The notes under the pieces are model-generated. The model was not told the DNA's origin and searched no databases. It saw nothing but the letters and a program-made list of their open reading frames with translations. Below are positions 15,931 to 27,839 of a DNA stretch of 51,379 bases, piece by piece. Both the position numbers and the translations under genes were made by a program. The number at the start of each line of letters is the position of its first letter. The first letter of the stretch is position 1. Source of the stretch: an uncultured Clostridia bacterium (GTDB taxonomy: Bacteria > Bacillota > Clostridia > Oscillospirales > Acutalibacteraceae); assembly GCA_947305745.1 (NCBI GenBank), contig CAMZEH010000006.1, positions 1 to 51,379 on the forward strand, in the 5' to 3' direction.

Positions 15931-17076
15931 CTACTTATGTGGATGCTGCTCTTCATAGAATTCATCACTGAACGCACTGTAATCGCCGACTTCCGACGAG
16001 TAGACCGATTTGCGCATTATATGTATGTCGTCGGGGTGTATTATCATTCCGATTTTATCGCCTTCTTCTTGGCCTGCCGTGGTTTGTATCATCCACTTAA
16101 AGCCGTCAACATCTACAATTATTTCATTGTGTACCCCTTTGAACGTTACCGAGGTAACCGTACCCGAAATATAGCCGTTCTCGGGCGTTGTAACTCTTAC
16201 GTCTTCCGGCCTTATTACGACGTCGACAGGCTTCATAATGCCAAAACCCGAGTCAATGCATTTGAACTCTTTGCCGGCAAATTTAACTTTATAATCTTCG
16301 ATCATCGTGCCTTCGATTATATTGCTTTCGCCGATGAAATCGGCAACAAAAGCGTTTTTAGGCTCGTTATAAATATCAGTCGGGGTTCCGATTTGCTGAA
16401 TTCTACCTTTATCCATAACGACCACGGTATCGGACATCGAAAGCGCTTCTTCTTGATCGTGCGTAACCAAAATAAAGGTTATTCCCGTTCTTTGATGAAT
16501 ATTTTTAAGCTCGGTCTGCATGTCTTTTCGGAGCTTTAAATCAAGCGCCCCCAACGGCTCATCAAGCAGCAACACTTTAGGATTGTTTGCAAGCGCCCTG
16601 GCAATCGCAACCCTTTGTTGCTGTCCGCCCGAAAGCGATTCGATTCCTCTGTCGATATAGCTGCTCAAATTGACCATTTTAAGCATTTCTGTGACTTTTT
16701 TTCTGATTTCACTTTCAGGCTTTTTTTGAATTCTAAGCCCAAACGCCACATTTTCATAGACGTTAAGGTGCGGAAAGAGCGCATACTTTTGAAATATAGT
16801 ATTTACTTCTCTTTTGTGCGCGGGTACATTATTTATGCGTTTTCCCTTGAAAAAGACGTCCCCGCTATCCGGCGCCAAAAATCCCGCGATAATTCTCAGC
16901 GTGGTAGTTTTCCCGCAGCCCGAAGGCCCAAGAAAAGTAACAAATTCGCCTTCTTTTATGTCAAGACTTAAATTATTGAGTATTAATTCGCCATCAAACG
17001 AAACATTTATTTTATCAAGCTTTATTATTGATTTTCTCATTTTCGGCCGCAGAAAAACTGCATTCATCACCGCCAT
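15931..17076 (-). CDS. potA: Spermidine/putrescine ABC transporter ATPase PotA
   Basis: 381 aa. Walker [10 protein letters not shown] (50-58), signature LSGGQ (148-152), Walker B LLLDEP (169-174), and a C-terminal TOBE/OB region (about 290-360, [10 protein letters not shown]) as in PotA/MalK-type importer ATPases. It drives polyamine uptake with PotBCD. The first 12 residues ([12 protein letters not shown]) are poorly supported: internal ATGs at 17067 and 17040 are possible starts, but none has a clear ribosome site. It begins 6 bp after the cysS stop. Confidence 0.94.
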   Translation of the reverse strand: MAVMNAVFLRPKMRKSIIKLDKINVSFDGELILNNLSLDIKEGEFVTFLGPSGCGKTTTLRIIAGFLAPDSGDVFFKGKRINNVPAHKREVNTIFQKYALFPHLNVYENVAFGLRIQKKPESEIRKKVTEMLKMVNLSSYIDRGIESLSGGQQQRVAIARALANNPKVLLLDEPLGALDLKLRKDMQTELKNIHQRTGITFILVTHDQEEALSMSDTVVVMDKGRIQQIGTPTDIYNEPKNAFVADFIGESNIIEGTMIEDYKVKFAGKEFKCIDSGFGIMKPVDVVIRPEDVRVTTPENGYISGTVTSVTFKGVHNEIIVDVDGFKWMIQTTAGQEEGDKIGMIIHPDDIHIMRKSVYSSEVGDYSAFSDEFYEEQHPHK

Positions 17077-17082
17077 TTTCCA

Positions 17083-18489
17083 TTATTTTATAGTGTATTT
17101 TGTTCCTTGTGGTGTATCTTCGATTATCACGTTTTTGCTTTTAAGTTCATCTCTTATTTCGTCGGCTCGTTTCCAGTTTTTTTCTTTTCTTGCCTGGTTA
17201 CGTTCATCTATCAGAGCTTTAATTTCCGCTTCGCTTATAGCTTCTGCGTTCTTAGCCTTATTCGCATATAAAATTCCCAATACATCCGTTAATTCGTTAA
17301 ACATTTTTAAAATATCATTCAAAGTTTCTTTCCCGGCGCGCTCAGATCGCGGAATAATATTCATATTAACGTCTTTGACGAGCTCAAATATCACGCCTAA
17401 AGCATCGGCCGTGTTGAGGTCGTCGTTCATCTTTTCGATAAATCTATTTTTATAGCTAAGAACATCAAAATCTGTTTTTTCAGCGCTCTCACCGGAATTT
17501 TTTATTGCAAATTCAAGATTTTCTCTGAATTTATAGAGCCTTTCGAGCGCTGACTTACACTGCAAAATTATCTCTTTGCTAAAGTTTATCGGGCTGCGAT
17601 AATGCGAGGCAATCATCAGGTATCTTATAGGCTCATAGCCGTGCTTTTCTGCGATTTCTCGGACTGTAAAGAAATTGCCCAAAGATTTAGACATTTTTTG
17701 ACTGTTTACATTTATATATCCGTTATGCATCCAATAATGCGAAAAATCAACACCGTTGCAGCATTCACTTTGCGCGATTTCGTTTTCATGGTGAGGGAAA
17801 ATCAAATCTTGACCGCCGCAGTGAATGTCAATAGTCTTGCCCAGATATTTTCCTGCCATCGCAGAGCATTCAATATGCCAGCCGGGACGTCCTTTCCCCC
17901 ATGGGCTATCCCAGTACGGCTCGCCTTCTTTGGCGGATTTCCAAAGAGCAAAATCAAGCGGATCTTTTTTAATCTCGCCAACTTTTATCCTCGCGCCTGA
18001 CTGCAAATCATCAATCGTCTGACCCGAAAGCTTTCCGTACTCTTTAAATGACCTCGTACTGAAATATACATCCCCGTTAGAGACTTCATAAGCGTGGCCT
18101 TTTTTTATAAGTTCACTTATTATTTTAATGATTTCATCAATATTTTCGGTCGCTTTCGGATGAAAGGTTGCATCCCTTATGTTCAAACCCTGAGCATCTT
18201 TTTTGTACTCCTCGATATACTTCTTAGCAACGGTCATAAAATCGGACTTTTCTTCAATAGCTTTTTTGATTATTTTATCGTCAACATCGGTAAAATTTTG
18301 AACGAAAGTCACATCATAACCTATATATTCGAGGTACCTTCTCAGGACGTCAAAAACGCAAATCGGCCTGGCATTACCGACGTGGATATAGTTATAAACC
18401 GTCGGGCCACAAGCGTATATTTTGGCTTTGCCTTTTTCTATAGGCACAAATTCTTGCTTTTTATTCGTCAAAGTATTATAGATTTTCAT
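17083..18489 (-). CDS. cysS: Cysteinyl-tRNA synthetase
   Basis: 468 aa, full length. HIGH-type motif HVGN at 36-39, KMSKS at 265-269, and the zinc ligands Cys27 (YACGP), Cys208 (IECSA) and His233 with Glu237 (PHHENE) are all present. It charges tRNA-Cys. It lies between pgsA and potA, so the polyamine importer may be transcribed with translation and lipid genes. Confidence 0.97.
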   Translation of the reverse strand: MKIYNTLTNKKQEFVPIEKGKAKIYACGPTVYNYIHVGNARPICVFDVLRRYLEYIGYDVTFVQNFTDVDDKIIKKAIEEKSDFMTVAKKYIEEYKKDAQGLNIRDATFHPKATENIDEIIKIISELIKKGHAYEVSNGDVYFSTRSFKEYGKLSGQTIDDLQSGARIKVGEIKKDPLDFALWKSAKEGEPYWDSPWGKGRPGWHIECSAMAGKYLGKTIDIHCGGQDLIFPHHENEIAQSECCNGVDFSHYWMHNGYINVNSQKMSKSLGNFFTVREIAEKHGYEPIRYLMIASHYRSPINFSKEIILQCKSALERLYKFRENLEFAIKNSGESAEKTDFDVLSYKNRFIEKMNDDLNTADALGVIFELVKDVNMNIIPRSERAGKETLNDILKMFNELTDVLGILYANKAKNAEAISEAEIKALIDERNQARKEKNWKRADEIRDELKSKNVIIEDTPQGTKYTIK

Positions 18490-18509
18490 TTTTTATCCCC
18501 TTTCAAAAT

Positions 18510-19079
18510 TTATCGATCCGAAAATAAAATTTTCTTGCTCTGGTATAGGTATATCGCACCTGAAACTATCGAAAATACGCAGCTTAGCCATATCAAAGCG
18601 TTGGCGCAAAAATTTAACTGCGCTAAGTAGTCATTGCCGAATATTTCTATGTACATTTGAACTAACATCACCGAGCTTATCGCAATTATTTGGCTGAGGG
18701 TTTTTAATTTCCCAAAAATGTTTGCGCTGATAACTATACTTTTCTTCTCGGAAACGAGGAACCTTACCGAAGTTATCGAAAATTCTCGCAGAACTATCAA
18801 AACTACGGGCAAAATCGGCGAAATCCCCAGCCCTACAAAACAAATATACATAGAAATAATCAGCATTTTATCTGCAAGCGGATCCATTATCTTGCCAAAA
18901 CTGGTTACATAATTATATTTTCTGGCGATTTTGCCATCGAAGCAATCGGTAATCGAAGCCGCCAAAAATATCAAAAAAGCGCCGAACCATCTGTGTGGAA
19001 TAAAATCGCACAAAACAAATAATACTGCAGGAAGTACCAAAAAAATGCGCAAAACAGTAAGTTTGTTTGCTATGTTCAT
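18510..19079 (-). CDS. pgsA: CDP-diacylglycerol-glycerol-3-phosphate 3-phosphatidyltransferase
   Basis: 189 aa with about four to five membrane helices. The CDP-alcohol phosphotransferase motif D-x2-D-G-x2-A-R-x8-G-x3-D-x3-D is visible (TDCFDGKIARKYN, then FGKIMDPLADK). It makes phosphatidylglycerophosphate, the precursor of phosphatidylglycerol and cardiolipin. It is 20 bp upstream of cysS and 20 bp downstream of recX in the same direction. Confidence 0.94.
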   Translation of the reverse strand: MNIANKLTVLRIFLVLPAVLFVLCDFIPHRWFGAFLIFLAASITDCFDGKIARKYNYVTSFGKIMDPLADKMLIISMYICFVGLGISPILPVVLIVLREFSITSVRFLVSEKKSIVISANIFGKLKTLSQIIAISSVMLVQMYIEIFGNDYLAQLNFCANALIWLSCVFSIVSGAIYLYQSKKILFSDR

Positions 19080-19099
19080 TTTTATGTACCTCCCTTCTT

Positions 19100-19702
19100 T
19101 TAAGTTTGATTATATGAATTGATTACAGATTTTATGTCGTTCCAGTTGAACCCAAGCCTTTGACAATACGATACAACTCGTCTAAAGTTTTTCTCATCGT
19201 CTTTGTCGAAATTCTTTTTTTCAAAAATTTTCTCAATATTCTCTCTGTCGTCGGGCGATATCTCCTCGATTATCTCCTCAGCCATCTCGTTTGAAATGCC
19301 CTTTTTAGAAAGCTCATATTTCACTTTGCCGATAGAATAAAGCTTCTTTGAAAAAAGTTCATTTGCATACGAAACCGCAAAACTTTTATCATCTATAAGA
19401 CCCAAGCTTTCCATCTTTTCGGCAACTTTCTCGGCGTTTTCCTCGCCAGAAGAATTTTTAAGCTTATCTTTTAGTTCTTTCTTGGAATGAGCCCTGAGGG
19501 AAAGTAACCTCAGAGCTTTTTCCTTAGCTTTGTTTAAATCCTTTTCTTTTGTCAGTTCTTCCAATAAATTTTCATCGATATAATCACCGACTTTAAGCCG
19601 GCTTTTGACGAAAACCTCGGGTGGAAGACTCGATAAATAGTTATTGTCGGCGTATATGAGCACGTTGCCTTTTTTTGATTTTTTAATTTTTGTAATTATC
19701 AA
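19100..19702 (-). CDS. recX: Regulatory protein RecX
   Basis: 200 aa, TTG start with AAGGTG about 8 nt upstream. Repeated RecX three-helix units appear: ALRLLSLRAHSKKELKDKL, then GLIDDKSFAVSYANE, then YELSKKGIS. RecX binds RecA filaments and limits recombinase activity. Its place 28 bp after recA is the usual arrangement and supports co-expression. Confidence 0.92.
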   Translation of the reverse strand: MIITKIKKSKKGNVLIYADNNYLSSLPPEVFVKSRLKVGDYIDENLLEELTKEKDLNKAKEKALRLLSLRAHSKKELKDKLKNSSGEENAEKVAEKMESLGLIDDKSFAVSYANELFSKKLYSIGKVKYELSKKGISNEMAEEIIEEISPDDRENIEKIFEKKNFDKDDEKNFRRVVSYCQRLGFNWNDIKSVINSYNQT

Positions 19703-19730
19703 ACATATACACCTTCAATAGACTGTAAAA

Positions 19731-20801
19731 TTATTCTTCAGCTTTTTCTTCCTGCTTTTCTTGTATGGGCGCGGTTTCCGCTTGCATATTTCTCGCCATT
19801 GACGGCTTTGAATAAATCGCATTTGAGCTGTCTCTGACTTGTTTTTCGATGCCCGCGGCAAATTCGGGATTATCTTTCAGATATTCTTTAGTTTTGTCCC
19901 GACCTTGGGCGAGTTTCTTATCGCCATAAGCAAACCAAGAACCGCTTTTTTGGATTATATCGAGTTTAACGGCCAAATCTAAAATTTCTCCTTCGTGCGA
20001 GATACCCTCGCCATACATGACGTCAAACTCAGCTTCTCTAAACGGCGGAGCTATCTTGTTTTTAACAACTTTTGCTCTCGTTCTTGAGCCAATCATTTCG
20101 CCATTTGATTTAAGAGTTTCAATTCTTCTGATGTCAATTCTCACTGAAGAATAGAATTTAAGCGCACGGCCACCGGGAGTGACTTCGGGGTTACCGAACA
20201 TAATTCCGACCTTTTCACGGAGTTGGTTAATAAATATCGCAACGCAGTTTGATTTTGAAATGGCACCTGCTAATTTTCTCAGAGCCTGAGACATAAGTCT
20301 TGCTTGAAGGCCGACGTGTGAATCGCCCATCTCGCCTTCGATTTCCGCTCTCGGAACAAGCGCTGCGACTGAGTCTACGACGATTACATCTATCGCGCCC
20401 GAACGAACGAGCGATTCTGTGATTTCGAGCGCTTGTTCACCTGTATCGGGCTGAGAAACCAATAGCGAATCAATATCAACTCCTAAATTGGAAGCGTAAA
20501 CGGGGTCAAGCGCATGTTCAACGTCGATGAATGCTGCAGTTCCGCCGTTTTTCTGGCCTTGCGCTATGCAAGAAAGCGCAAGGGTCGTCTTTCCTGAGGA
20601 TTCAGGCCCGTAAATTTCGATGATTCTTCCTCTCGGTAGTCCGCCGATTCCAAGCGCGATGTCGAGCGAAAGCGAACCTGTCGGGATAGCATCCACGTGC
20701 ATTGCTTCGTTTTTGCCGAGCTTCATTACTGCGCCTTTTCCGAATTGTTTTTCGATCTGTCCTAGTGCTGTTTCAAGAGCTTTGTTTTTGTCAAATGCCA
20801 T
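19731..20801 (-). CDS. recA: Recombinase RecA
   Basis: 356 aa. Walker [10 protein letters not shown] (65-73), Walker B-like [10 protein letters not shown], the L2 loop region [16 protein letters not shown] and the INQLREKVG motif are all canonical. It polymerises on single-stranded DNA for strand exchange and SOS induction. The C-terminus is acidic and Gln-rich. No LexA box was obvious in the 35 bp upstream, so it may be read from further up the dapL/pyrG run. Confidence 0.98.
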   Translation of the reverse strand: MAFDKNKALETALGQIEKQFGKGAVMKLGKNEAMHVDAIPTGSLSLDIALGIGGLPRGRIIEIYGPESSGKTTLALSCIAQGQKNGGTAAFIDVEHALDPVYASNLGVDIDSLLVSQPDTGEQALEITESLVRSGAIDVIVVDSVAALVPRAEIEGEMGDSHVGLQARLMSQALRKLAGAISKSNCVAIFINQLREKVGIMFGNPEVTPGGRALKFYSSVRIDIRRIETLKSNGEMIGSRTRAKVVKNKIAPPFREAEFDVMYGEGISHEGEILDLAVKLDIIQKSGSWFAYGDKKLAQGRDKTKEYLKDNPEFAAGIEKQVRDSSNAIYSKPSMARNMQAETAPIQEKQEEKAEE

Positions 20802-20836
20802 AATTTTCTACCTCTCATCATAAAAATTTTTTAAAA

Positions 20837-22021
20837 TTAAAATTGTAAACTTTTTATTCTTTGAATCGCCTTTTCTACGTCCTCTCTGCTGCCGAACGAA
20901 GAAAGTCTGAAGAAACCTTCGCCATTTGTTCCAAAACCAGAACCGGGTGTTCCCACTATATTAGCGTTATTTAAAAGAATATCGAAAAATTCCCACGAAT
21001 TCATAGCGTTCGGGCATTTCAGCCAGATGTACGGTGAATTTTCCCCGCCGATATGCCAGATATTCATCTCTTTTAAGGTATTGGATAGCATTTTGGCGTT
21101 CCCTTTATAATAATCGATATTATGTCGTGCTTGCTCCATGCCCTCTTCCGAAAGTGCCGCCGCGGCTCCTCTTTGAGTTATATAAGAAGTACCGTTGAAC
21201 TTAATCGATTGCCGCCTGAGCCACATTCCGCCCACGCTTTTGCCGTCAATCATAAGATTATTCGGTATTGTAACGTATCCGCAGCGAACTCCCGTAAATC
21301 CTGCACCTTTTGAGAAGGAACATATCTCAATCGCACAATCTTTCGAGCCTTCAATTTCAAATATGCTGTGTGGCAGCTCCGGGTCCTCTATAAAAGCCTC
21401 ATACGCCGCATCAAATAATATTATCGCCCGATTTTCGAGCGCATAATCAACCCATTTTTTGAGCTGATTTTTATCGTAAACGGCGCCTGTTGGATTATTG
21501 GGCGAACAAAGATAAATAATTCCGGGTTTTACCGAATAATCGGGTAGCGGTAAAAAATTGTTAGTTTCGTTGGCATCAATGTAAGAAATATTTCGACCCG
21601 AGAGAATGCTACTATCCACATAAACCGGATAAGTGGGATTTGGGATCAAAACATTTCCGTCAGCCTCAAAAATTTCCAAAATGTTTGCGGTATCGCTTTT
21701 CGCACCGTCGGACACATATATTTCGTCGGGGTTTATATCAATTCCGTATCTCAAATAACTCTCGCTTATAGCTTTGCGCAAAAACTCATAGCCTTCATAC
21801 GGACCGTATCCCTTAAAAGTAGCAGCGTTTCCCATCTCATTAACGGCCTCATGCATAGCATCCAGAACACTCTTGCAAAGCGGTAGTGTAACGTCACCTA
21901 TGCCAAGTTTGATCACGTCGGCGCCCGGGTTCTTAGCTTTGTATTCTTCGGTTCTGCGAGCAATCTCCGCAAAAAGATAATTTTTTTTCAGTTTATTAAA
22001 ATTTTCATTCAATTTTATCAT
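20837..22021 (-). CDS. dapL: LL-diaminopimelate aminotransferase
   Basis: 394 aa class I aminotransferase. The PLP lysine is Lys238 in CSFSKGAGFTGVR; SPNNPTGA and the FKGYGPYEGYEFLR substrate region match DapL. It converts tetrahydrodipicolinate directly to LL-diaminopimelate, a route common in Clostridia. With dapF two genes upstream it completes the path to meso-DAP for peptidoglycan and lysine. Confidence 0.94.
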   Translation of the reverse strand: MIKLNENFNKLKKNYLFAEIARRTEEYKAKNPGADVIKLGIGDVTLPLCKSVLDAMHEAVNEMGNAATFKGYGPYEGYEFLRKAISESYLRYGIDINPDEIYVSDGAKSDTANILEIFEADGNVLIPNPTYPVYVDSSILSGRNISYIDANETNNFLPLPDYSVKPGIIYLCSPNNPTGAVYDKNQLKKWVDYALENRAIILFDAAYEAFIEDPELPHSIFEIEGSKDCAIEICSFSKGAGFTGVRCGYVTIPNNLMIDGKSVGGMWLRRQSIKFNGTSYITQRGAAAALSEEGMEQARHNIDYYKGNAKMLSNTLKEMNIWHIGGENSPYIWLKCPNAMNSWEFFDILLNNANIVGTPGSGFGTNGEGFFRLSSFGSREDVEKAIQRIKSLQF

Positions 22022-22049
22022 TAAAATAACTCTCCACGAAGTATGAAAT

Positions 22050-24484
<2,435 letters not shown>

Positions 24485-24595
24485 CTTTGCCTCCGATGAT
24501 CATTAGTACTTAAAATATTATTTTATATCAAAATCAAGTTGTTTACAATACGTTTTGGATAAATACATCATAATTCTGTAAACTGCACAAAAATT

Positions 24596-24628
24596 AAAGC
24601 CAAACTGTTTATTATTAAGTTCGGCTTT
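24596..24628 (-). terminator. Terminator after the S1-domain gene
   Basis: Stem AAAGCCGAAC (24628-24619) with GTTTGGCTTT (24605-24596), followed on the minus strand by AATTTTTG. It ends the yabP-yabQ-divIC-S1 transcript. Confidence 0.75.
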
Positions 24629-24643
24629 AAAATATGGCATAAA

Positions 24644-25105
24644 TCAACTGTTATTATTATGAAAATTTCTGCGTCTTCTGTTTTCCGCGGGCGCGGCCAT
24701 GCCCGAAAGTTTATCTTCACTCATTTTTTTGAATTTCGCCATCATATCTTCAAAATTGTTTGTTTTGGCGGGCTGCGAAGATTTACGAGAAAACGGTTTG
24801 TAATCGGAAGATTTCCCGCGTTGCGGAGTTCTATCTTTCTCCGAACCCGATGTTTCGGCTTGTTTTACAGAAAGTTCAATCTTACCGCTCGGGCTTATAC
24901 TTAAAATCTTAACATTTACAATCTGACCTTCTTGAAGATGATCGGAAATATCCCTGACAAAATCATTCGAAATTTCAGATATATGCACAAGACCCGTTTT
25001 TTTCGGCGCGATCTCGACAAATGCCCCAAATTTTGCTATACCTGTAATCTTTCCGCTGACTATGGTCCCTACTTCCAATTTTTTCTCGCCGGTTTCTAAA
25101 CACAT
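24644..25105 (-). CDS. S1 RNA-binding domain protein (YabR-like)
   Basis: 153 aa. One S1 OB-fold at about 10-80 (VGTIVSGKITGIAKFGAFVE, then GLVHISEIS and GQIVNVKILSI), followed by a disordered basic tail ending RRRRNFHNNNS. Bacillus YabR and related general stress proteins have this layout and probably bind RNA or ribosomes. It is last in a yabP-yabQ-divIC-yabR order known from endospore formers. Confidence 0.85.
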   Translation of the reverse strand: MCLETGEKKLEVGTIVSGKITGIAKFGAFVEIAPKKTGLVHISEISNDFVRDISDHLQEGQIVNVKILSISPSGKIELSVKQAETSGSEKDRTPQRGKSSDYKPFSRKSSQPAKTNNFEDMMAKFKKMSEDKLSGMAAPAENRRRRNFHNNNS

Positions 25106-25153
25106 AAACGACTAATTTCCTCCTAAAAAGTATTGATGTTTAATTCTTAAAAT

Positions 25154-25414
25154 TTATTCCGTTACATTTTCAAAAACTATAGTTCCGGAATTCTTGCCGC
25201 TCTCCGCGCCTTTTGCGTTATCTTCAAGCTGCTGCTTCATTTCTCGGTTTTTTTCTTCTTCCATGGCTATCTTTTCTTCTACGCTACTCAGTTCTTCGCT
25301 TTTTGTCTTTATTTTTACAAACTGGTCAATAAACAAAAAAATAACGTATCCGAGCAGAGCAAATAAAATAAGCTTAAAAACAAATTTTTTGACTTTTTTC
25401 GCATTTCGTCTCAT
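25154..25414 (-). CDS. DivIC/FtsB-like septum formation initiator
   Basis: About 86 aa from the internal ATG 25414 (MRRNAKK); the in-frame ATG four codons upstream is possible. A basic cytoplasmic start, one membrane helix (FKLILFALLGYVIFLFIDQFV), then a Glu/Lys-rich coiled coil match the DivIC/FtsB bitopic proteins of the divisome, which bridge FtsL and FtsQ/DivIB. Sequence conservation in this family is low, so the call rests on topology and on position next to yabQ. Confidence 0.75.
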   Translation of the reverse strand: MRRNAKKVKKFVFKLILFALLGYVIFLFIDQFVKIKTKSEELSSVEEKIAMEEEKNREMKQQLEDNAKGAESGKNSGTIVFENVTE

Positions 25415-25533
25415 ATGCAGCCACAAACTCTTTCCCTACAAAATAAACCGATGAACATAAGTTATATTATGCACTAATATAAAATGCAATTTCAAGATTT
25501 TTTTTAAATTCGTCTATAGCTTATGTATGAGAA

Positions 25534-25851
25534 CTAATTTGCGCTTTTCGATTGTCGGTTTTTTACAGTATTTTTCAGTTTTCTGTAAATCAAGTCGCCC
25601 AGACTTATATGATATATGATCCAGCCCAAAGCTTCTCCGGCCAAGATATAAAAACGTGATTCACCATAATTAAAAATAAGCACAAACAGAAAAGTTATCA
25701 GCCCGCTGACGAGAAAATAAACTATGTCCTGAATGAATACCGATAAATTTTTCGGGTTTATTATAAGCCGTGTTATTCGGAAGATATCATAAAATATGCC
25801 CAAGCAAACTCCCAAAGCGGCCGAATACAAAACCATCAAAAATTGGTTCAT
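25534..25851 (-). CDS. yabQ: Spore cortex biosynthesis protein YabQ
   Basis: 105 aa with three to four hydrophobic helices and the family motif GVCLGIFYDIFRI near the N-terminus, then GEALGWIIYHISLG. YabQ is a mother-cell membrane protein needed for spore cortex assembly in Bacillus. It follows yabP by 20 bp. Together these two genes show that the organism has the endospore programme, at least in ancestry. Confidence 0.85.
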   Translation of the reverse strand: MNQFLMVLYSAALGVCLGIFYDIFRITRLIINPKNLSVFIQDIVYFLVSGLITFLFVLIFNYGESRFYILAGEALGWIIYHISLGDLIYRKLKNTVKNRQSKSAN

Positions 25852-25871
25852 GTTTTAAAACCTCATAAATT

Positions 25872-26144
25872 TTATTTGAATATACGTTTTAAAAAGCTGC
25901 CGCCCCCACAGCCGTCCAAATAATCAAGGCAACATATTTTCCCTGTTATTTCAAGGTCGCAGGTATCGAGATTCAGTTTTTTGATATTCAAATTACTGCC
26001 TTTTATGAGGAGTTTACCCATATCGGTATGTGCGGTTATCTCGCAGTCATCAAAGCTGCCGACTTCCTTCACACCCGTTATGCTTAAATTTTTTCTTCCT
26101 TCAAGATTTACGATATGAGGAGTTTTTATTTCGCTGTTTGCCAT
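25872..26144 (-). CDS. yabP: Sporulation protein YabP
   Basis: 90 aa. A beta-rich YabP/YqfC-family domain: PHIVNLEGRKNLSITGVKEV, then the DCEITAHTDMGKLLIKG block. Sporulation genes of this family are expressed in the mother cell. The hslR/rqcP gene that precedes yabP in Bacillus is not seen; instead an unrelated PLP enzyme lies 68 bp upstream. Confidence 0.85.
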   Translation of the reverse strand: MANSEIKTPHIVNLEGRKNLSITGVKEVGSFDDCEITAHTDMGKLLIKGSNLNIKKLNLDTCDLEITGKICCLDYLDGCGGGSFLKRIFK

Positions 26145-26212
26145 GAATTTTATGCCTCCAAATAATTTATCTGTTTTGATAAATATATGAAGGATTATGG
26201 GCTAAATATTAC

Positions 26213-27463
26213 TTAACGTCCAATTGATAAAATATTCTCTGCGGCTTTAAGTATTCCTATTTTTGCAGCGTAGAAATTCGTTCCTCCCTGAACCCAGACA
26301 GGATACGGCTCTTTCATCGGTCCGTCCGCGGAAAGTTCTATGGATGAGCCTCCGATAAACGTCCCTGCCGCCATTATTACTTGGCTGTCATAACCCGGCA
26401 TATCCCATGGCTCGGGGGTTACAAATGAGTCCACGGGCGACCCTGACTGAATACCACCGCAAAACGCCTTTAACGCCTCGCCCGAACCCATTATGAGCGA
26501 CTGAACTATATCGCAGCGGTTTTCGCTATATTTTGGATACGTTTCAAACCCCAAAAGTCCAAAAATTGCAGAAGTATAAAGCGCCGTTTTAAGCGCTTCC
26601 GCAACAACATGAGGAGCGTTGAATATACCCATAAAAAGTTCGCGATTTACTCCGAGCGTCGCGCCAACTTCTTTACCTATACCGGGTGCAGTCAAACGAT
26701 AAGAACACATCTCAACATATTTTTTTCGCCCCAGAATATATCCACCCGTAGGCGCAATACCACCACCCGGATTTTTTATCAGAGAACCTACAACTATATC
26801 CGCCCCCACCTCCGATGGCTCTGCCGTCTCGACAAATTCTCCGTAGCAATTGTCTACCATCACTATGCATTCGGGCGAAATGTTTTTTACAAAATCGATG
26901 ATTTCTTTTATTTCCGAGACCGAAAGTGATTTCCTGAGTGTATACCCCCTCGAGCGCTGGATATATACAATTTTGAAACCTTTCGAAAGCTTATCTGAAA
27001 TGGATTTATAATAATTTTCTTTATTTTCGTCGTAATCAATATAGTCAAAACCTATACCGAAATCTTTCAGCGACCCAAAATCGCAGTCCTTCGAATCTAC
27101 CACGCCCATCATGGTATCGTAAAGCTTACCCGTCAGGCTCAGCATTTTATCATTTGGGCGCAAAACGCCAAACAGTGCCGTCGTTAGCGCATGCGTACCG
27201 CTGACGAAATTCGCCCTCACAAGCGCATCTTCCGCGCCGAATATCCTCGCAAAAACTTCATCGAGCTTATCTCTGCCACGGTCGCCGTATCCGTATCCCG
27301 TCGTAATTTCAAAGTGGCTTTCGCTTACTCCTGAATCAATAAACGCTTTCAAAACTTTTTGCTGATTAAATTCCTCGATTTTTTTAATTTTTTTAAATTG
27401 GCTTTCGCAAAGCTTTTCTGCTCTGTATGAAATTTCCGTAAGTTTAGAACTGAAATTAAAAAT
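26213..27463 (-). CDS. Methionine gamma-lyase-family PLP enzyme, ATT start proposed
   Basis: The frame matches the Cys/Met-metabolism fold-type I family once called aluminium resistance protein: TTGYGYGDRGRD, NFVSGTHALTTALFGVLRP, VGSLIKNPGGGIAPTGGY with the PLP lysine in SLIKN. The TTG at 27352 gives 379 aa but drops an N-terminal helix that the frame encodes upstream (EISYRAEKLCESQFKKI, then EEFNQQKVLKAF). No ATG, GTG or TTG begins that segment. An AAAAGGGG ribosome site lies 9 nt before ATT 27463, which would give 416 aa, close to the family length. A rare ATT start is therefore the best reading; a sequencing error or decayed start is the alternative. Confidence 0.82.
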   Translation of the reverse strand: MFNFSSKLTEISYRAEKLCESQFKKIKKIEEFNQQKVLKAFIDSGVSESHFEITTGYGYGDRGRDKLDEVFARIFGAEDALVRANFVSGTHALTTALFGVLRPNDKMLSLTGKLYDTMMGVVDSKDCDFGSLKDFGIGFDYIDYDENKENYYKSISDKLSKGFKIVYIQRSRGYTLRKSLSVSEIKEIIDFVKNISPECIVMVDNCYGEFVETAEPSEVGADIVVGSLIKNPGGGIAPTGGYILGRKKYVEMCSYRLTAPGIGKEVGATLGVNRELFMGIFNAPHVVAEALKTALYTSAIFGLLGFETYPKYSENRCDIVQSLIMGSGEALKAFCGGIQSGSPVDSFVTPEPWDMPGYDSQVIMAAGTFIGGSSIELSADGPMKEPYPVWVQGGTNFYAAKIGILKAAENILSIGR

Positions 27464-27839
27464 TTTTAAAATCCCCTTTTTATTTATGTCTGTATAATTT
27501 AGTAAACCATAAAATCACCGCAAAATAAAGTAGTGACAGAACAAAAGAAAAAGTATAGATCCTATTCGGAGGAACTTTCTAAACTCTTTTTTCTTCGAAT
27601 TCTCCGAAATTAAGTTTACATAAGGACATCAAGAATTTTGTCATTAGAGTACTTCCCCTTTTACATTCCATTATTAGTACACATTACAGTGTAATTATAT
27701 CATATTTTAGCATATATTTAAAAAAGCATTTAAAAAATTCATATACTGGTTTGGCCGCTTCTATATTTTACTATTGTTGCAATAAAAAAGTCCCGATAAC
27801 AATCGGAACTGTTAAATTTTTTAAAATAATAATACTATT
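27464..27839. other. Gene-free stretch between PLP enzyme and asnB
   Basis: Apart from the asnB terminator, no ORF is supported. The AT-rich sequence probably holds the promoter of the PLP enzyme and perhaps a 5' leader. An imperfect palindrome around CGGAGGAACTTTCT and GAATTCTCCGAAA (about 27569-27608) was seen, without an assignable function. Confidence 0.35.
27784..27812 (-). terminator. Terminator of asnB
   Basis: Minus-strand stem TTCCGAT/ATCGGGA (27808-27792) with a four-base loop, followed by CTTTTTTATT. It lies about 30 bp after the asnB stop. Confidence 0.82.

Noticed and set aside
16814..17455. Long plus-strand ORFs opposite potA and cysS
   Set aside because: They mirror strongly conserved minus-strand genes and have no family resemblance or ribosome site.
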